Source of the DNA: Synechococcus sp. RSCCF101
GTDB taxonomy: Bacteria; Cyanobacteriota; Cyanobacteriia; PCC-6307; Cyanobiaceae
Assembly (NCBI RefSeq): GCF_008807075.1
Contig: NZ_CP035632.1
Span: 1,488,001-1,552,000 of the forward strand
Direction of reading: 5' to 3'
DNA: 64,000 bases
Under the pieces are notes generated by a model. The model was not told the origin of the DNA. It saw only the letters and a program-made list of their open reading frames with translations, and made no database searches. Positions 7,686 to 15,707 of the stretch are shown here, one piece after another (positions within the stretch are counted from its first letter, which is position 1; every line of letters starts with the position of its first letter). The position numbers and the translations under genes are program-made.

Positions 7686-9247
7686 GCCTCCCGCTCGAGG
7701 CCGGGGATCAGGGCGATCGAGGCGGCAAGGCCCAGCAGGATGATCATCAGGCAGGGCAGCAGAGCACTGGCCAGCCGCTCGTCGCTGGCGTACTGGTACA
7801 CCCGCACCGCCAGGGTGTCGAAGCCGAAGGGCCGCAGCGCGAAGGTGAGCGGCAGCTCCTTCACGGTGTCGACGAACACGAGCAGACCACCCACCATCAG
7901 GGGCCCGCGCAGCAGCGGCAGGTGAACCCGGCGCAGCACGCCGCTCCAGCCCTGCCCGAGTGCGGTGGCCGCCTCATCGAGCTGCACGGGCATCCGCTCG
8001 AAGGCGGCGTCCAGCCCGCCCTTGGACACGGCCATGAACCGATCGGCGCAGCCCCAGACCAGCAGCAGCAGGGCCGGCAGGCCGATGGGCGCTCCCACCA
8101 GCAGCAGGGCCAGGGCCAGCACGGCGCCCGGCACCGCATAGCCCAGACCCGCCAGCTGGGTGAGGCCCAGCAGCACGGGATGGGATTGCCAGCGGGCGGT
8201 GAGTGCCAGCAGCAGAGCTCCACCGGCAGCGAGGACAGTGGCCAGGCCGCCGAGGGCCAGGCTGCGGCCACTCAGGGCGAGAAGCTCAGCAGCGTCACTG
8301 AGCACCAGCTGGTCCAGGCTCAGCGCGATCCAGATCAGCGGCACACCGAGGCTGATCAGGGGCGGCAGGCCGGCCAGAGCCTGGGCGGCGAGCGCCCGGC
8401 CGCCGCTCAGGGACCAGGCGGGGCCGGCCACCGCATCACTGCCCAGGTTCCAGCGCCGGCTGCGTCGCCTCAGCTGCCGCTCAACCGCCACCAGCAGGGC
8501 CACCACCAGCAGGGTGAGCAGGGCCAGAAGCACGGCGCCGGCGGGATCACCCTCCGCCTGCCAGCGCTGCAGGATGCCGGCGGACACGCTGGGGATGCCG
8601 AGCAGCTGCACCGCCCCGAGCTCGTTCACCACCTCCATTCCGATCAGGGCCACGCCCGCCCCGATGGCCGGCAGGGCCATGGGCAGGGCGACGCGCCGGA
8701 AGCTGCCCCAGGGGCCCACGCCAAGACTGCGGCAGGCCTCGAGCTGGCGGGCGCCACCCTGCTGGAAGGACTCGGTGCTCAGCAGGAACACGTACGGGTA
8801 GGTGCTGAGGCCCAGCACCAGCACGCCCCAGCCCATGCCGTACACCCGCCAATCGGCGCGGCTGGCCAGGTCCACCAGGGTGGCGGCCAGCAGGTAGCCG
8901 GGCGTGGCCAGGGGAACCAGCTGGGCAATGCGCAGCCAGCGGCGCCCGGGGAAGCGGCAGCGGGCGAGCAGCCAGCCGTTCGCCGTCCCCAGAGCAGCGC
9001 CCGCAGCAGCTGCTCCCAGCAGCAGGGTCAGGGTGCTGATCAGCTGTTCGAGGCCATCCGCGCCGAGGGAGAGAACCCCGAGATCGGCGCCGTCGAGAGC
9101 GGCCCAGCCCAGCCCCAGCAGAGGGCTCAGCGCCAGAAGGACCACCAGCAACGCCGAAACCACCAGGAGCTGACGGCTTCCGGAGACAGGAGGTCTGTGG
9201 GTGAGGGGCCGGAGCGCTGATGGACTCAGCAGCCGGACGAGCCGCAA
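7682..9247 (-). CDS. Fe3+-type ABC transporter permease (FbpB/FutB-like)
   Basis: 521 residues with about twelve hydrophobic segments arranged as two homologous BPD_transp_1 modules, the layout of ferric permeases such as FbpB, HitB and FutB. Each half carries the EAA-type loop: 'EACRSLGVGPWGSFRRVALP' near residue 185 and 'EAATALGQGWSGVLRRVHLP' near 445. The partners (periplasmic Fe-binding protein and ATPase) are not adjacent. The first start codon is TTG at 9247; no ATG precedes the first helix, so the exact start is uncertain. Its 3' end overlaps phoX by 4 bp. Confidence 0.88.
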   Translation of the reverse strand: MRLVRLLSPSALRPLTHRPPVSGSRQLLVVSALLVVLLALSPLLGLGWAALDGADLGVLSLGADGLEQLISTLTLLLGAAAAGAALGTANGWLLARCRFPGRRWLRIAQLVPLATPGYLLAATLVDLASRADWRVYGMGWGVLVLGLSTYPYVFLLSTESFQQGGARQLEACRSLGVGPWGSFRRVALPMALPAIGAGVALIGMEVVNELGAVQLLGIPSVSAGILQRWQAEGDPAGAVLLALLTLLVVALLVAVERQLRRRSRRWNLGSDAVAGPAWSLSGGRALAAQALAGLPPLISLGVPLIWIALSLDQLVLSDAAELLALSGRSLALGGLATVLAAGGALLLALTARWQSHPVLLGLTQLAGLGYAVPGAVLALALLLVGAPIGLPALLLLVWGCADRFMAVSKGGLDAAFERMPVQLDEAATALGQGWSGVLRRVHLPLLRGPLMVGGLLVFVDTVKELPLTFALRPFGFDTLAVRVYQYASDERLASALLPCLMIILLGLAASIALIPGLEREA

Positions 9248-9455
9248 CAGCGCTTGACCGACTGGCTGCCTCGGGTCGCCAAGAGCAGGGTCGCTGGGCG
9301 CGTCAACGAAACGTTGGAGGAACAGATGTCACTCGCTTCAGATGCCCGAAGGTAAGAAGCGACCGCACAGTGCGAACAGCACATTTGTCGCTTCAGCCCG
9401 TCACAAATGAAACAGGGTGCAGTGACGGGCGCCGCGTGGGCTGCGGCGACGTCCT
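9248..9455. other. Intergenic region upstream of the iron permease
   Basis: 208 bp without a credible gene, containing the 5' region of the minus-strand permease and the 3' flank of the small membrane protein gene. It is slightly less GC-rich than its surroundings. The word CGCTTCAG occurs twice (around 9330 and 9390). No confident promoter or metal-regulator operator was recognised. Confidence 0.4.
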
Positions 9456-9623
9456 TCAGACGCGGCGGGAGGGACCGGAACGGACGCGGACCGGAATCAG
9501 CTCGGGCTGGAGCTGACGCTGCATCAGGCCGCCGCCGGAATTGTCGTCGTCGGAATCGGCAATCAGCCAGCAGAGCAGGCCCACAAGACCCAGGACGGCT
9601 GCGGCGGAGAGGAGATCAACCAT
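9456..9623 (-). CDS. Small single-span membrane protein
   Basis: 55 residues from ATG 9623, preceded at good spacing by GAGGAA (minus-strand reading), which decides this start over upstream in-frame codons. One transmembrane helix (about residues 4-22, 'LLSAAAVLGLVGLLCWLIA') is followed by an acidic 'DSDDDN' cluster and a basic C-terminus. Small proteins of this shape are common in picocyanobacteria. I know no function. It sits alone between the ferric permease and the CobW-like GTPase, on the same strand as both. Confidence 0.6.
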   Translation of the reverse strand: MVDLLSAAAVLGLVGLLCWLIADSDDDNSGGGLMQRQLQPELIPVRVRSGPSRRV

Positions 9624-9736
9624 GGAGCCGGTTCCTCGTCGGGCCGTCACCCTAGTCGGGTTGTCCAGGCCCGGCGACACCCGGGCGACGGTTGTCCGCC
9701 CCGGGGGGATCAGGCAGCCGCTGCCACTCGCCGCGC

Positions 9737-10858
9737 TCAGGCGAAGCCCTTGCCGGCATCGGGGGCGACGCAGGCCTGGAGCTGACGCCGCAGACGGTCG
9801 TGATCGAGATCGCGGCCGATCAGCACCAGCTGGTTCTTGCGCTCACCGGGCCAGTCGCTGTCGTCGATCGAGAAGCGCTTGCCGGCCAGGTGGAACACAT
9901 GGCGCCGTTCGCTCTCGTTGAACCAGAGCACGCCCTTGGCCCGGAACACCCCCGCGGGCAGCTGGTTGTCGAGAAAATGCTGGAACTTGCGCAGGGCGAA
10001 GGGCCCGTCGCTGCGGAAGGAGAGCGAGGTGAAGCCTTCGATCGCCAGGTGATCCGGCGAGGCCTCATGGGAGTGGTCGTGATCGTGGTGGTGATCGTGC
10101 CCGTGGTGGTGATGGGCAGGACCATGGTCATGACCGTGATGGTCGTGATGGCCTCCATGGCCGTGCCCGTCGTGGTCGTGGTTGTGGTCGTGGCCACCAT
10201 TCGGCTCGGAGGCCGCGATCCGGTCGCTTTCGAACAGGCCCACGCTCAGCAGCAGGCCCAGCGGCACCTCCGCATTCACGGAGCGGAGGATGCGGGCGTC
10301 GGTCTTGATCGCCCGAAGCTCGGCCTCGATGGCCTGCAACCGCTCCTCGGGCACCAGATCGCACTTGTTGAGCATCAGGATGTCGCCGTAGATCACCTGG
10401 GAGCGGCCCACCTCACCGGCCAGCAGGCTGTCGTCGAAGTTCTCCGCATCGATCAGAGTCACGATCGAATCCAGCCGCGTGCTGTCGCGCAGCTCGCTGC
10501 CGAGAAAGGTCATGGCCACAGGCAGGGGATCGGCCAGGCCGGTGGTCTCCACCACCAGATAGTCGAGCTCGGCCTGCCGTTCCATCAGGCGGTCCACCGC
10601 ATCGAGCAGCTCGCCATTGATCGAGCAGCAGATGCAGCCGTTGCTGAGCTCGACCATGTCCTCGCTGGTGGCGACGATCAGGTCGTTGTCGATGCCGATC
10701 TCGCCGAATTCGTTGACCAGAACGGCGGTCTTGAGCCCCTGCTGGTTGGTGAGGATGTGGTTGAGCAGGGTGGTCTTGCCGGCCCCGAGGAAGCCGGTGA
10801 GGATCGTCACCGGCACGCCCTCGGTTCTGGGGAGTGTCGCGGTGTCGCTGGCGGTCAT
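9737..10858 (-). CDS. COG0523 (CobW/ZNG1-type) metallochaperone GTPase with His-rich linker
   Basis: 373 residues. N-terminal G domain: Walker A 'GFLGAGKTTLLN' near residues 21-32, 'NEFGEIGID' switch, the diagnostic metal motif C-I-C-C ('GCICCS') near 74-79, 'ETTGLADP' Walker B, and 'NKCD'. A linker of about 50 residues (roughly 215-270) is largely His, Asp and Gly and probably binds or stores zinc or another transition metal. The C-terminal CobW_C domain follows ('KGVLWF', 'LVLIGRDLD'). Family members insert metal into client proteins using GTP. The nearest genes do not name the client; Zn is the most common metal for this subgroup. Confidence 0.9.
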   Translation of the reverse strand: MTASDTATLPRTEGVPVTILTGFLGAGKTTLLNHILTNQQGLKTAVLVNEFGEIGIDNDLIVATSEDMVELSNGCICCSINGELLDAVDRLMERQAELDYLVVETTGLADPLPVAMTFLGSELRDSTRLDSIVTLIDAENFDDSLLAGEVGRSQVIYGDILMLNKCDLVPEERLQAIEAELRAIKTDARILRSVNAEVPLGLLLSVGLFESDRIAASEPNGGHDHNHDHDGHGHGGHHDHHGHDHGPAHHHHGHDHHHDHDHSHEASPDHLAIEGFTSLSFRSDGPFALRKFQHFLDNQLPAGVFRAKGVLWFNESERRHVFHLAGKRFSIDDSDWPGERKNQLVLIGRDLDHDRLRRQLQACVAPDAGKGFA

Positions 10859-10928
10859 CGAAGCGGAATGGGCATCGGTCCGGCGGCATCATGGCTGCAG
10901 TGCACTCCGCTCTGCAGGCGCACCGTCC

Positions 10929-11603
10929 GTGCCCCCATCCACCCCCTCCTCCCCTGCGGCCGAGAGCTGGCAGGACCGGCTGCGCTTCGACAGCAATGGT
11001 CTGCTTCCGGCCATCGCCCAGGACTGGCTCGATGGGGCGGTGCTGATGGTGGCCTGGATGAACCGGCTGGCGCTGGATCACACCCTGGCCAGCGGCGAGG
11101 TGCACTACTGGAGCCGCTCCCGTCAGGAGCTCTGGCACAAGGGCGCCACCAGCGGCCACATCCAGACCCTGCGGGGACTCCGCTACGACTGCGACGCCGA
11201 TGTGCTGCTGCTCACCGTCGAGCAACGCGGCAACGTGGCCTGTCACACCGGCGCCCGCAGCTGCTTCTACAGCGATGGGCTGCCGGGTGAGGCGGTGCTC
11301 GAGCCGCCGGCCGATGCCTGCACCGAGCTCTACCGGGTGATCGCGTCGCGCCGCTCATCCCCCCTGGAGGGGAGCTACACGAATCGGCTCCTCGATGGCG
11401 GCGACAACCGCATTCTCAAGAAGATCGGCGAGGAGAGCGCCGAGTTCGTCATGGCCTGCAAGGACGGGGAGGAGAAGGCCATCGCCTCGGAGGCCGCCGA
11501 TCTGCTCTTCCACATGCAGGTGGCCCTGGCTCACCACGGTGTCGACTGGCGGGCCGTGCAGGAGGAACTGGCGCGCCGTCGCGGTGCCCCCAGGCGGGAC
11601 TAG
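10929..11603 (+). CDS. hisIE: HisIE: phosphoribosyl-AMP cyclohydrolase / phosphoribosyl-ATP pyrophosphatase
   Basis: 224 residues from GTG 10929; the longer open frame upstream runs antisense to the CobW-like gene and is not coding. The HisI half (about residues 15-115) has 'YWSRSRQELWHKG', the metal site 'DCDAD' and 'ACHTGARSCF'. The HisE half (about 125-224) has 'KKIGEESAEFV' and 'EAADLLFHM'. Together they catalyse steps 2 and 3 of histidine synthesis, the usual cyanobacterial fusion. It lies back-to-back with the CobW-like gene (70-bp divergent spacer) and overlaps the convergent protease gene by 4 bp. Confidence 0.95.
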   Translation: MPPSTPSSPAAESWQDRLRFDSNGLLPAIAQDWLDGAVLMVAWMNRLALDHTLASGEVHYWSRSRQELWHKGATSGHIQTLRGLRYDCDADVLLLTVEQRGNVACHTGARSCFYSDGLPGEAVLEPPADACTELYRVIASRRSSPLEGSYTNRLLDGGDNRILKKIGEESAEFVMACKDGEEKAIASEAADLLFHMQVALAHHGVDWRAVQEELARRRGAPRRD

Positions 11604-12343
11604 GGGCGACCGAAGCCGGTGGGCTGGCGGCGCAGCCACTCGAGCGTGCGCCGGTCCCGCTCACTCAGCTTGAGCACGGGCTCGGCTCCGGGAGCCGTGG
11701 CCATCGCATCGGCCGCCTCATCGCTGTGCCCCCAGATGCCGAAGGCATGGCCGAGTTCGTGCAGGGCGGTGGCTTCGATGGCCTGCCGCCGCTGATCCGG
11801 GCTCACCTGCACCACCACCAGGGGTTCCAGAGGCGACTCCGCGAGGTCCGTGCCCTCCGGCGAGTCGCCCGAACGGTTCACACGCCTGAGCAGGAGCGTG
11901 CCGCGGCCGTGACTGGCGCGCCAGACGCCGGCGATCTGCCGGCGCTGCGGCCGGCGCCGCTGCACCAGCACCTGGGCCCGCCCGGCATCGGCAACGCGGA
12001 CCAAGCTCAGGTGCTGGCTCCAGGTGGAGAGAGCCGCCTCCACCGCCTCGAACCAGCGCCGATCCCAGCGGCTCCCTCCTCCCTCCGGCAACGGCTCGAC
12101 CCAGACGCACCAGACGGGAAGGATCGGCAGACCCTGATCGGTGGTGGCCAGGCGATCGACGTAGGTGCCTGGGACCGTGTGCCGAAGCGCCCGGAACACT
12201 GCCGGCTCCGGATCGCTGTGGGCAAAGACCTCGCCGCACGGCTCATCGGGACCGGCCAACGTGGGCGCACCGCCTGCACACACGGCAGCCATTGCGGCGA
12301 GGGCCGCCGCGCCCAGTCGCGGCCGCAGCAGCGCCGCGATCAC
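11600..12343 (-). CDS. Secreted matrixin-like zinc metalloprotease
   Basis: 247 residues with an N-terminal signal sequence (hydrophobic to about residue 30, 'AGGAPTLAGP'). Near residues 195-206 it has a metzincin-type motif, H-E-L-G-H-A-F-G-I-W-G-H, followed by a Met in 'ADAM' that could form the Met-turn. The third His is one position later than the textbook HExxHxxGxxH spacing, a variation I associate with cyanobacterial matrixin-like proteins. The upstream region (100-150) looks like the beta-sheet of a matrixin catalytic domain. It is probably exported. Its start overlaps the stop of DUF2214, and its end overlaps hisIE by 4 bp. Confidence 0.75.
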   Translation of the reverse strand: MIAALLRPRLGAAALAAMAAVCAGGAPTLAGPDEPCGEVFAHSDPEPAVFRALRHTVPGTYVDRLATTDQGLPILPVWCVWVEPLPEGGGSRWDRRWFEAVEAALSTWSQHLSLVRVADAGRAQVLVQRRRPQRRQIAGVWRASHGRGTLLLRRVNRSGDSPEGTDLAESPLEPLVVVQVSPDQRRQAIEATALHELGHAFGIWGHSDEAADAMATAPGAEPVLKLSERDRRTLEWLRRQPTGFGRP

Positions 12344-12831
12344 GCCGCCGGCAGGCCCACGCCGCGGGCCATCAGGGTGGCGAGGAAGGGGATCAGGGCG
12401 AAACCGGCGATCTCGATGTTGATGATCCAGCCCAGACGGCGGGCCAGCGCGTCGCTCACCTGCGGCAACTCACCCTTGCGCAGGGGAATCGCCCAGAGGA
12501 TGTAGGTGATGGTGGGGTAGAGGGAGAGGGCGCCAACGGAGAGGTAAAGCCCCACCTTCCACCAGAAGAGCGGATTCTCTGTGTAGAAGGGCGTGGGCTG
12601 GGCGTAGTGCACGACCCGAAGGATGCCGCTCACCAGCAGCGCCAGGGCGGCGATTCCGTACACCACATCGGTGATGACCATGGCGATGGCCTCACGCCGA
12701 TCCGGCGAGGGCTTCAGGATGCGGCGCTCCAGGACCAGGGCTCCGAAGCAGACCATGAAGCTCAGGTAGTGCACATAGGCCACGCCGGCGCGGGCGAGCG
12801 TGTCGCTGGGGATGGAGAGCAGGCCGGTCAC
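12340..12831 (-). CDS. DUF2214 family membrane protein
   Basis: 163 residues, four predicted membrane helices, with 'YVHYLSFMVCFGALVLE', 'VYGIAALALLVSGILRV' and 'NPLFWWKVGLYL', matching DUF2214 proteins of cyanobacteria and proteobacteria. The His residues in helix 1 and helix 2 ('VHYL', 'VHYAQ') give a haem-like or quinone-site appearance, but the function is unknown. Its TGA overlaps the ATG of the matrixin-like protease (12340-12343), so the two are co-expressed. Confidence 0.85.
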   Translation of the reverse strand: MTGLLSIPSDTLARAGVAYVHYLSFMVCFGALVLERRILKPSPDRREAIAMVITDVVYGIAALALLVSGILRVVHYAQPTPFYTENPLFWWKVGLYLSVGALSLYPTITYILWAIPLRKGELPQVSDALARRLGWIINIEIAGFALIPFLATLMARGVGLPAA

Positions 12832-12976
12832 CGGGTGCGGTTCAGGGGCTCAGACCGTAACCAGCGGGCCGGGCCCATGGGCTGCGCTGCGATCCGACCG
12901 GGGCGGGCATCAGCGGGTCCGGGAGCGAGCGAGGGCCCGGAACGCAAGAAACCAATGAACAAAAGTTCACCGAAAT

Positions 12977-13014
12977 AAGTCTGAAGTTGGAATGAAGTCT
13001 GAAAACCAAAGTCT
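12977..13014 (+). repeat. Iterated AAGTCTGAA motif upstream of the sigma factor
   Basis: The words AAGTCTGAA (12977-12985), AAGTCTGAA (12995-13003) and AAGTCT (13009-13014) recur on one strand at 18- and 14-bp intervals, inside an unusually A/T-rich stretch (about 12930-13060) immediately 5' of the sigma factor gene. Their position suggests binding sites for a regulator of that gene; the identity of the regulator is unknown. Confidence 0.5.
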
Positions 13015-13075
13015 TTACGTTGCTCTCAAACGATGCCTCCTGATCCCCTAGCTTCAAAACAGCGAACTGAGGGTC

Positions 13076-14020
13076 ATGGCGAGTTCTCTGAGTGTGTTCC
13101 TGGGCGAGATCGGCCGCCATCAACTGCTCACGCCCGAACAGGAGCTCACCCTCGGCCGCAAGGTGCAGGCGATGATGACGCTGCGCGAACAGTGGGCTGC
13201 CGGCAGCGTCGGCACCGCGGATGCAACGGCTCCCGAGCACGACCCCAGCCCGCAGGAACGCCGCACCCTGCGCCTGGGCGAGCGGGCCAAACACCAGATG
13301 ATCACTGCCAACCTGCGGCTGGTTGTGAATCTGGCCAAGCGCTACCAGGGCAAGGGTCTGGATCTGCTGGACCTGATCCAGGAGGGCACGCTCGGCCTCA
13401 CACGTGCGGTGGAGAAATATGACCCCACCCGCGGCCATCGCTTCAGTACTTATGCCTACTGGTGGATCCGTCAGGGTCTGAATCGCGCCCTGTCCACTCA
13501 GAGCCGCACCATCCGCATTCCGGTCAACGTCAACGAGAAACTCACCCGCATGCGCGCGGCCAAGGCCCGGCTGATGCAGGAGCACGGCGCGTCCCCCACT
13601 CCCGAGCAGCTGGCCGGCGCCCTCAACCTGCCACTCGCGGATGTGGAGGATCTGCTGGCCTGTGAGTTGCGCAGCGTCACCGTCAGCCTGCAGGGGGTGG
13701 TGAAGTCGAAATCGGACCCGTCCGAGCTGGTGGATGTGCTCCCCAGTGAGGAGATGCCGCCACTGGAGCGGGCCGAACTCGACGAACGCAGCGCCTCGGC
13801 CTGGAAGCTGCTCGACCAGTCGAACCTCACACCGAAGGAACGCACCGTGGTGATGCTGCGCTTCGGGCTGGACGGCAGCAATGAGTGGCGCACCCTGGCG
13901 GAGGTGGCCCGGCAGATGGGCTGCAGCCGCGAATACTGCCGCCAGGTGGTGCAGCGAGCCCTGCGCAAGCTGCGCAAATCCGCCATCCAGGACGGACTGG
14001 CCGAGATCGCCCTCGACTGA
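13076..14020 (+). CDS. RpoD-family group 2 (alternative) sigma factor
   Basis: 314 residues. Region 1.2 ('FLGEIGRHQLLTPEQE'), region 2 ('NLRLVVNLAKRYQGKGL-DLLDLIQEG' then 'FSTYAYWWIRQGLNRAL'), region 3 ('IRIPVNVNEKL') and region 4.2 helix-turn-helix ('LAEVARQMGCSREYCRQVVQRALRKLR') are all present. The long region 1.1 of the primary sigma factor is missing, which is the layout of cyanobacterial SigB/C/D/E-type factors. Those direct transcription during stress, dark or nutrient change. ATG 13076 follows a 244-bp A/T-richer leader with repeated AAGTCTGAA. I cannot name the paralogue. Confidence 0.93.
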   Translation: MASSLSVFLGEIGRHQLLTPEQELTLGRKVQAMMTLREQWAAGSVGTADATAPEHDPSPQERRTLRLGERAKHQMITANLRLVVNLAKRYQGKGLDLLDLIQEGTLGLTRAVEKYDPTRGHRFSTYAYWWIRQGLNRALSTQSRTIRIPVNVNEKLTRMRAAKARLMQEHGASPTPEQLAGALNLPLADVEDLLACELRSVTVSLQGVVKSKSDPSELVDVLPSEEMPPLERAELDERSASAWKLLDQSNLTPKERTVVMLRFGLDGSNEWRTLAEVARQMGCSREYCRQVVQRALRKLRKSAIQDGLAEIALD

Positions 14021-14093
14021 GGGCCTGCCTGGCCCGACAGACCGCCGGGGGGAGACCCGCTCTGGTGTGTCGGTTCGGATCCGCACATAGTGG

Positions 14094-14504
14094 ATGGCTC
14101 AGCAGCCTGTGGGTGCCATGGCCTCCTCCAGCCGTTCCAGTTCCGCTCCGCCCGAGAACGGTGTGGTGGATGCCGAAGTGGTGGACAGCAGCGTGGTGGA
14201 CGAGGGCGTGCTCTGGCGCGTGCTGCGGCAGGCCGGCCGCACCCTCGCCCTGCCGGCCCTGGAGTGCTTCGAAGTGATGCTCGATCCGGCCACACCGCCC
14301 CAGGTGCGCCTGACCATGCTCGCGGCCCTCACCTATCTGGTGATGCCGCTGGATCTCATCCCGGATTTCATCCCGGTGGGGGGCTTCAGCGATGATCTGG
14401 TGGCCCTCACGGCACTGATGAGTGTCTGGCGGGGCCACCTGACCCCCGACATCCGCCGCCGGGCACGCCATCGGCTCGACCGCTGGTTTCCACCCACGCG
14501 CTGA
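14094..14504 (+). CDS. YkvA family (DUF1232) protein
   Basis: 136 residues; an internal ATG at 14118 is an alternative start. The first 40 residues are Ser/Val-rich and probably disordered. The DUF1232 core follows, with 'YLVMPLDLIPDFIPVGGFSDDLVAL' (the family signature PxDLIPDxIPxxGxxDD) around residues 82-106 as an amphipathic-to-membrane helix. Function is not established; some members influence membrane or antibiotic responses. It lies 73 bp after the sigma factor on the same strand and may share its transcript. Confidence 0.85.
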   Translation: MAQQPVGAMASSSRSSSAPPENGVVDAEVVDSSVVDEGVLWRVLRQAGRTLALPALECFEVMLDPATPPQVRLTMLAALTYLVMPLDLIPDFIPVGGFSDDLVALTALMSVWRGHLTPDIRRRARHRLDRWFPPTR

Positions 14505-14536
14505 TCCGGCCGCAGCGGCCCTCCTTCCGCCGAACC

Positions 14537-14860
14537 ATGGCCCCCGACCTCTCCCCTGACGATCGCGAGGCCCTCGAGCATCTCCTGCGCGACTGGCTGC
14601 GCCATTGCGGCCGGCGGCAGTCCGACCTGAGGCGGGCCCTGCGGGTTCCCTCCAGCCGGATGCCGGTGATCCTCGACGCCCTTGATGCGGTGCATCAGCG
14701 CGAGGGGCTCCGGGGTCTGGCCAGCACCCTGTGTCGGATCGAGGGCGAGTGGAAGGAGCAGACGCCCGCCGACGATGCGCCGGAGGGGCTGTCAGAAGCG
14801 AATGTGGACGCCCAGCTTGATCTCCTGCTCCAGGAGATTCGTCAGAGTGGGGGCAGATGA
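14537..14860 (+). CDS. Conserved hypothetical protein (alpha-helical)
   Basis: 107 residues, no membrane segment and no signal peptide. It is mostly helical by composition ('DREALEHLLRDWLRHCG', 'PVILDALDAVHQREGL', 'VDAQLDLLLQEIRQ') and resembles small cyanobacteria-restricted proteins. No catalytic or metal motif is seen. It overlaps the next gene (ATGA 14857-14860), suggesting co-translation with the small exported protein. Confidence 0.65.
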   Translation: MAPDLSPDDREALEHLLRDWLRHCGRRQSDLRRALRVPSSRMPVILDALDAVHQREGLRGLASTLCRIEGEWKEQTPADDAPEGLSEANVDAQLDLLLQEIRQSGGR

Positions 14861-15174
14861 GGCCTGCGCCCATGCCCGGAACCCGCCCTCCCCTCCGACG
14901 CCGCCGTCCGGCGCCGGCCGTGTCATCGCTGCGACCGAAGGCAGGGGTTCTCAGCCTGGGCCTGCTGACGGCGATCCTGCTGCTGCCGGCTGCGGCCCTG
15001 GCCCAGCGGGAGAGCTTCCTGCTCGGCCCGAGCAGCAAGTCGGGACCCGGCAGCACCATCGTTCCCACCAACTGCGTCACCGAGGTGGACGGCACCATCA
15101 CCTGTGACACCAGCGTGGAACGCTCCCCCAGCGACACGCCGGCCCGCATTCAGTACGACCCCTTCTCGAACTGA
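14857..15174 (+). CDS. Small exported protein
   Basis: 105 residues. A basic N-region ('PPLRRRRPAPA') and a hydrophobic core ('VLSLGLLTAILLLPAAALA') end in a probable signal-peptidase site before Q50. The mature part is about 55 residues, contains two Cys ('TNC...ITC') that could form a disulphide, and is Ser/Thr/Pro-rich. There are several in-frame start choices (ATG 14857 overlaps the upstream stop; an ATG lies 15 bases later). Function unknown; it probably resides in the periplasm. Confidence 0.6.
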   Translation: MRPAPMPGTRPPLRRRRPAPAVSSLRPKAGVLSLGLLTAILLLPAAALAQRESFLLGPSSKSGPGSTIVPTNCVTEVDGTITCDTSVERSPSDTPARIQYDPFSN

Positions 15175-15176
15175 CG

Positions 15177-15707
15177 GTGTCGGATCCGCAGAATTCCAAG
15201 CGTCGGTCATTCCTGGCTCAGGTCGACCGGGGCGAAAAGTTGGTGGCGAAGATCCTCACCGTGGTGATGGGGGTGGTGATCGTTGCCTCGATCGTGCAGC
15301 TGATCGTGGGGGTCAGCACCAAACTCGCCCAGCCCGACTCGGCCACCTGGCTCGGCGACAGCCTGATCAAGGTGCTGGGTGACACCCTCACCATCCTGAT
15401 CGCCCTGGAGGTGCTCCAGAACATCACCAGCTACCTGCGCCGCCATGTGGTGCAGGTGGAGCTGGTGCTCGTCACCGCCCTCACCGCCGTGGCCCGGAAG
15501 GTGATCGTTCTCCCCGCCGGCGCCGAGGACAAACCGGCCCTGCTCGGTGGCCTGGCGCTGGCCACCCTGGCCCTTGCAGCGGCCTACTGGCTCGTGCGTC
15601 AGCCGGTGCTCAACCCGGAGGCCACTCGCCCGTCCAGAGCAGCGTCAGCCAGATCGTCCCTGGATCGGGATCCGTCCGCTGCACACGGTGGCGACGACCG
15701 GCACTGA
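15177..15707 (+). CDS. PsiE-like (phosphate-starvation-inducible E) membrane protein
   Basis: 176 residues from GTG 15177, two bases after the preceding stop. Four hydrophobic helices occupy about residues 25-150. The second/third helix region 'GDTLTILIALEVLQNITSYL' and the basic 'TAVARKVIVLP' segment are characteristic of the PsiE/DUF3382-like family. The last 27 residues are hydrophilic and lie within a 98-bp convergent overlap with the Nif11-cupin gene, so this tail may be a recent extension. Its role is uncertain; in E. coli PsiE responds to phosphate starvation. Confidence 0.75.
   Translation: MSDPQNSKRRSFLAQVDRGEKLVAKILTVVMGVVIVASIVQLIVGVSTKLAQPDSATWLGDSLIKVLGDTLTILIALEVLQNITSYLRRHVVQVELVLVTALTAVARKVIVLPAGAEDKPALLGGLALATLALAAAYWLVRQPVLNPEATRPSRAASARSSLDRDPSAAHGGDDRH

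Noticed and set aside
10080-10200. Repetitive GTGGTCGTGGT-like DNA as a tandem repeat element
   Set aside because: It is the His-rich linker of the COG0523 GTPase read on the other strand.
10617-10928. 5' extension of the hisIE open frame
   Set aside because: The first 104 codons run antisense to the CobW-like gene and lack HisI similarity; the gene starts at GTG 10929.
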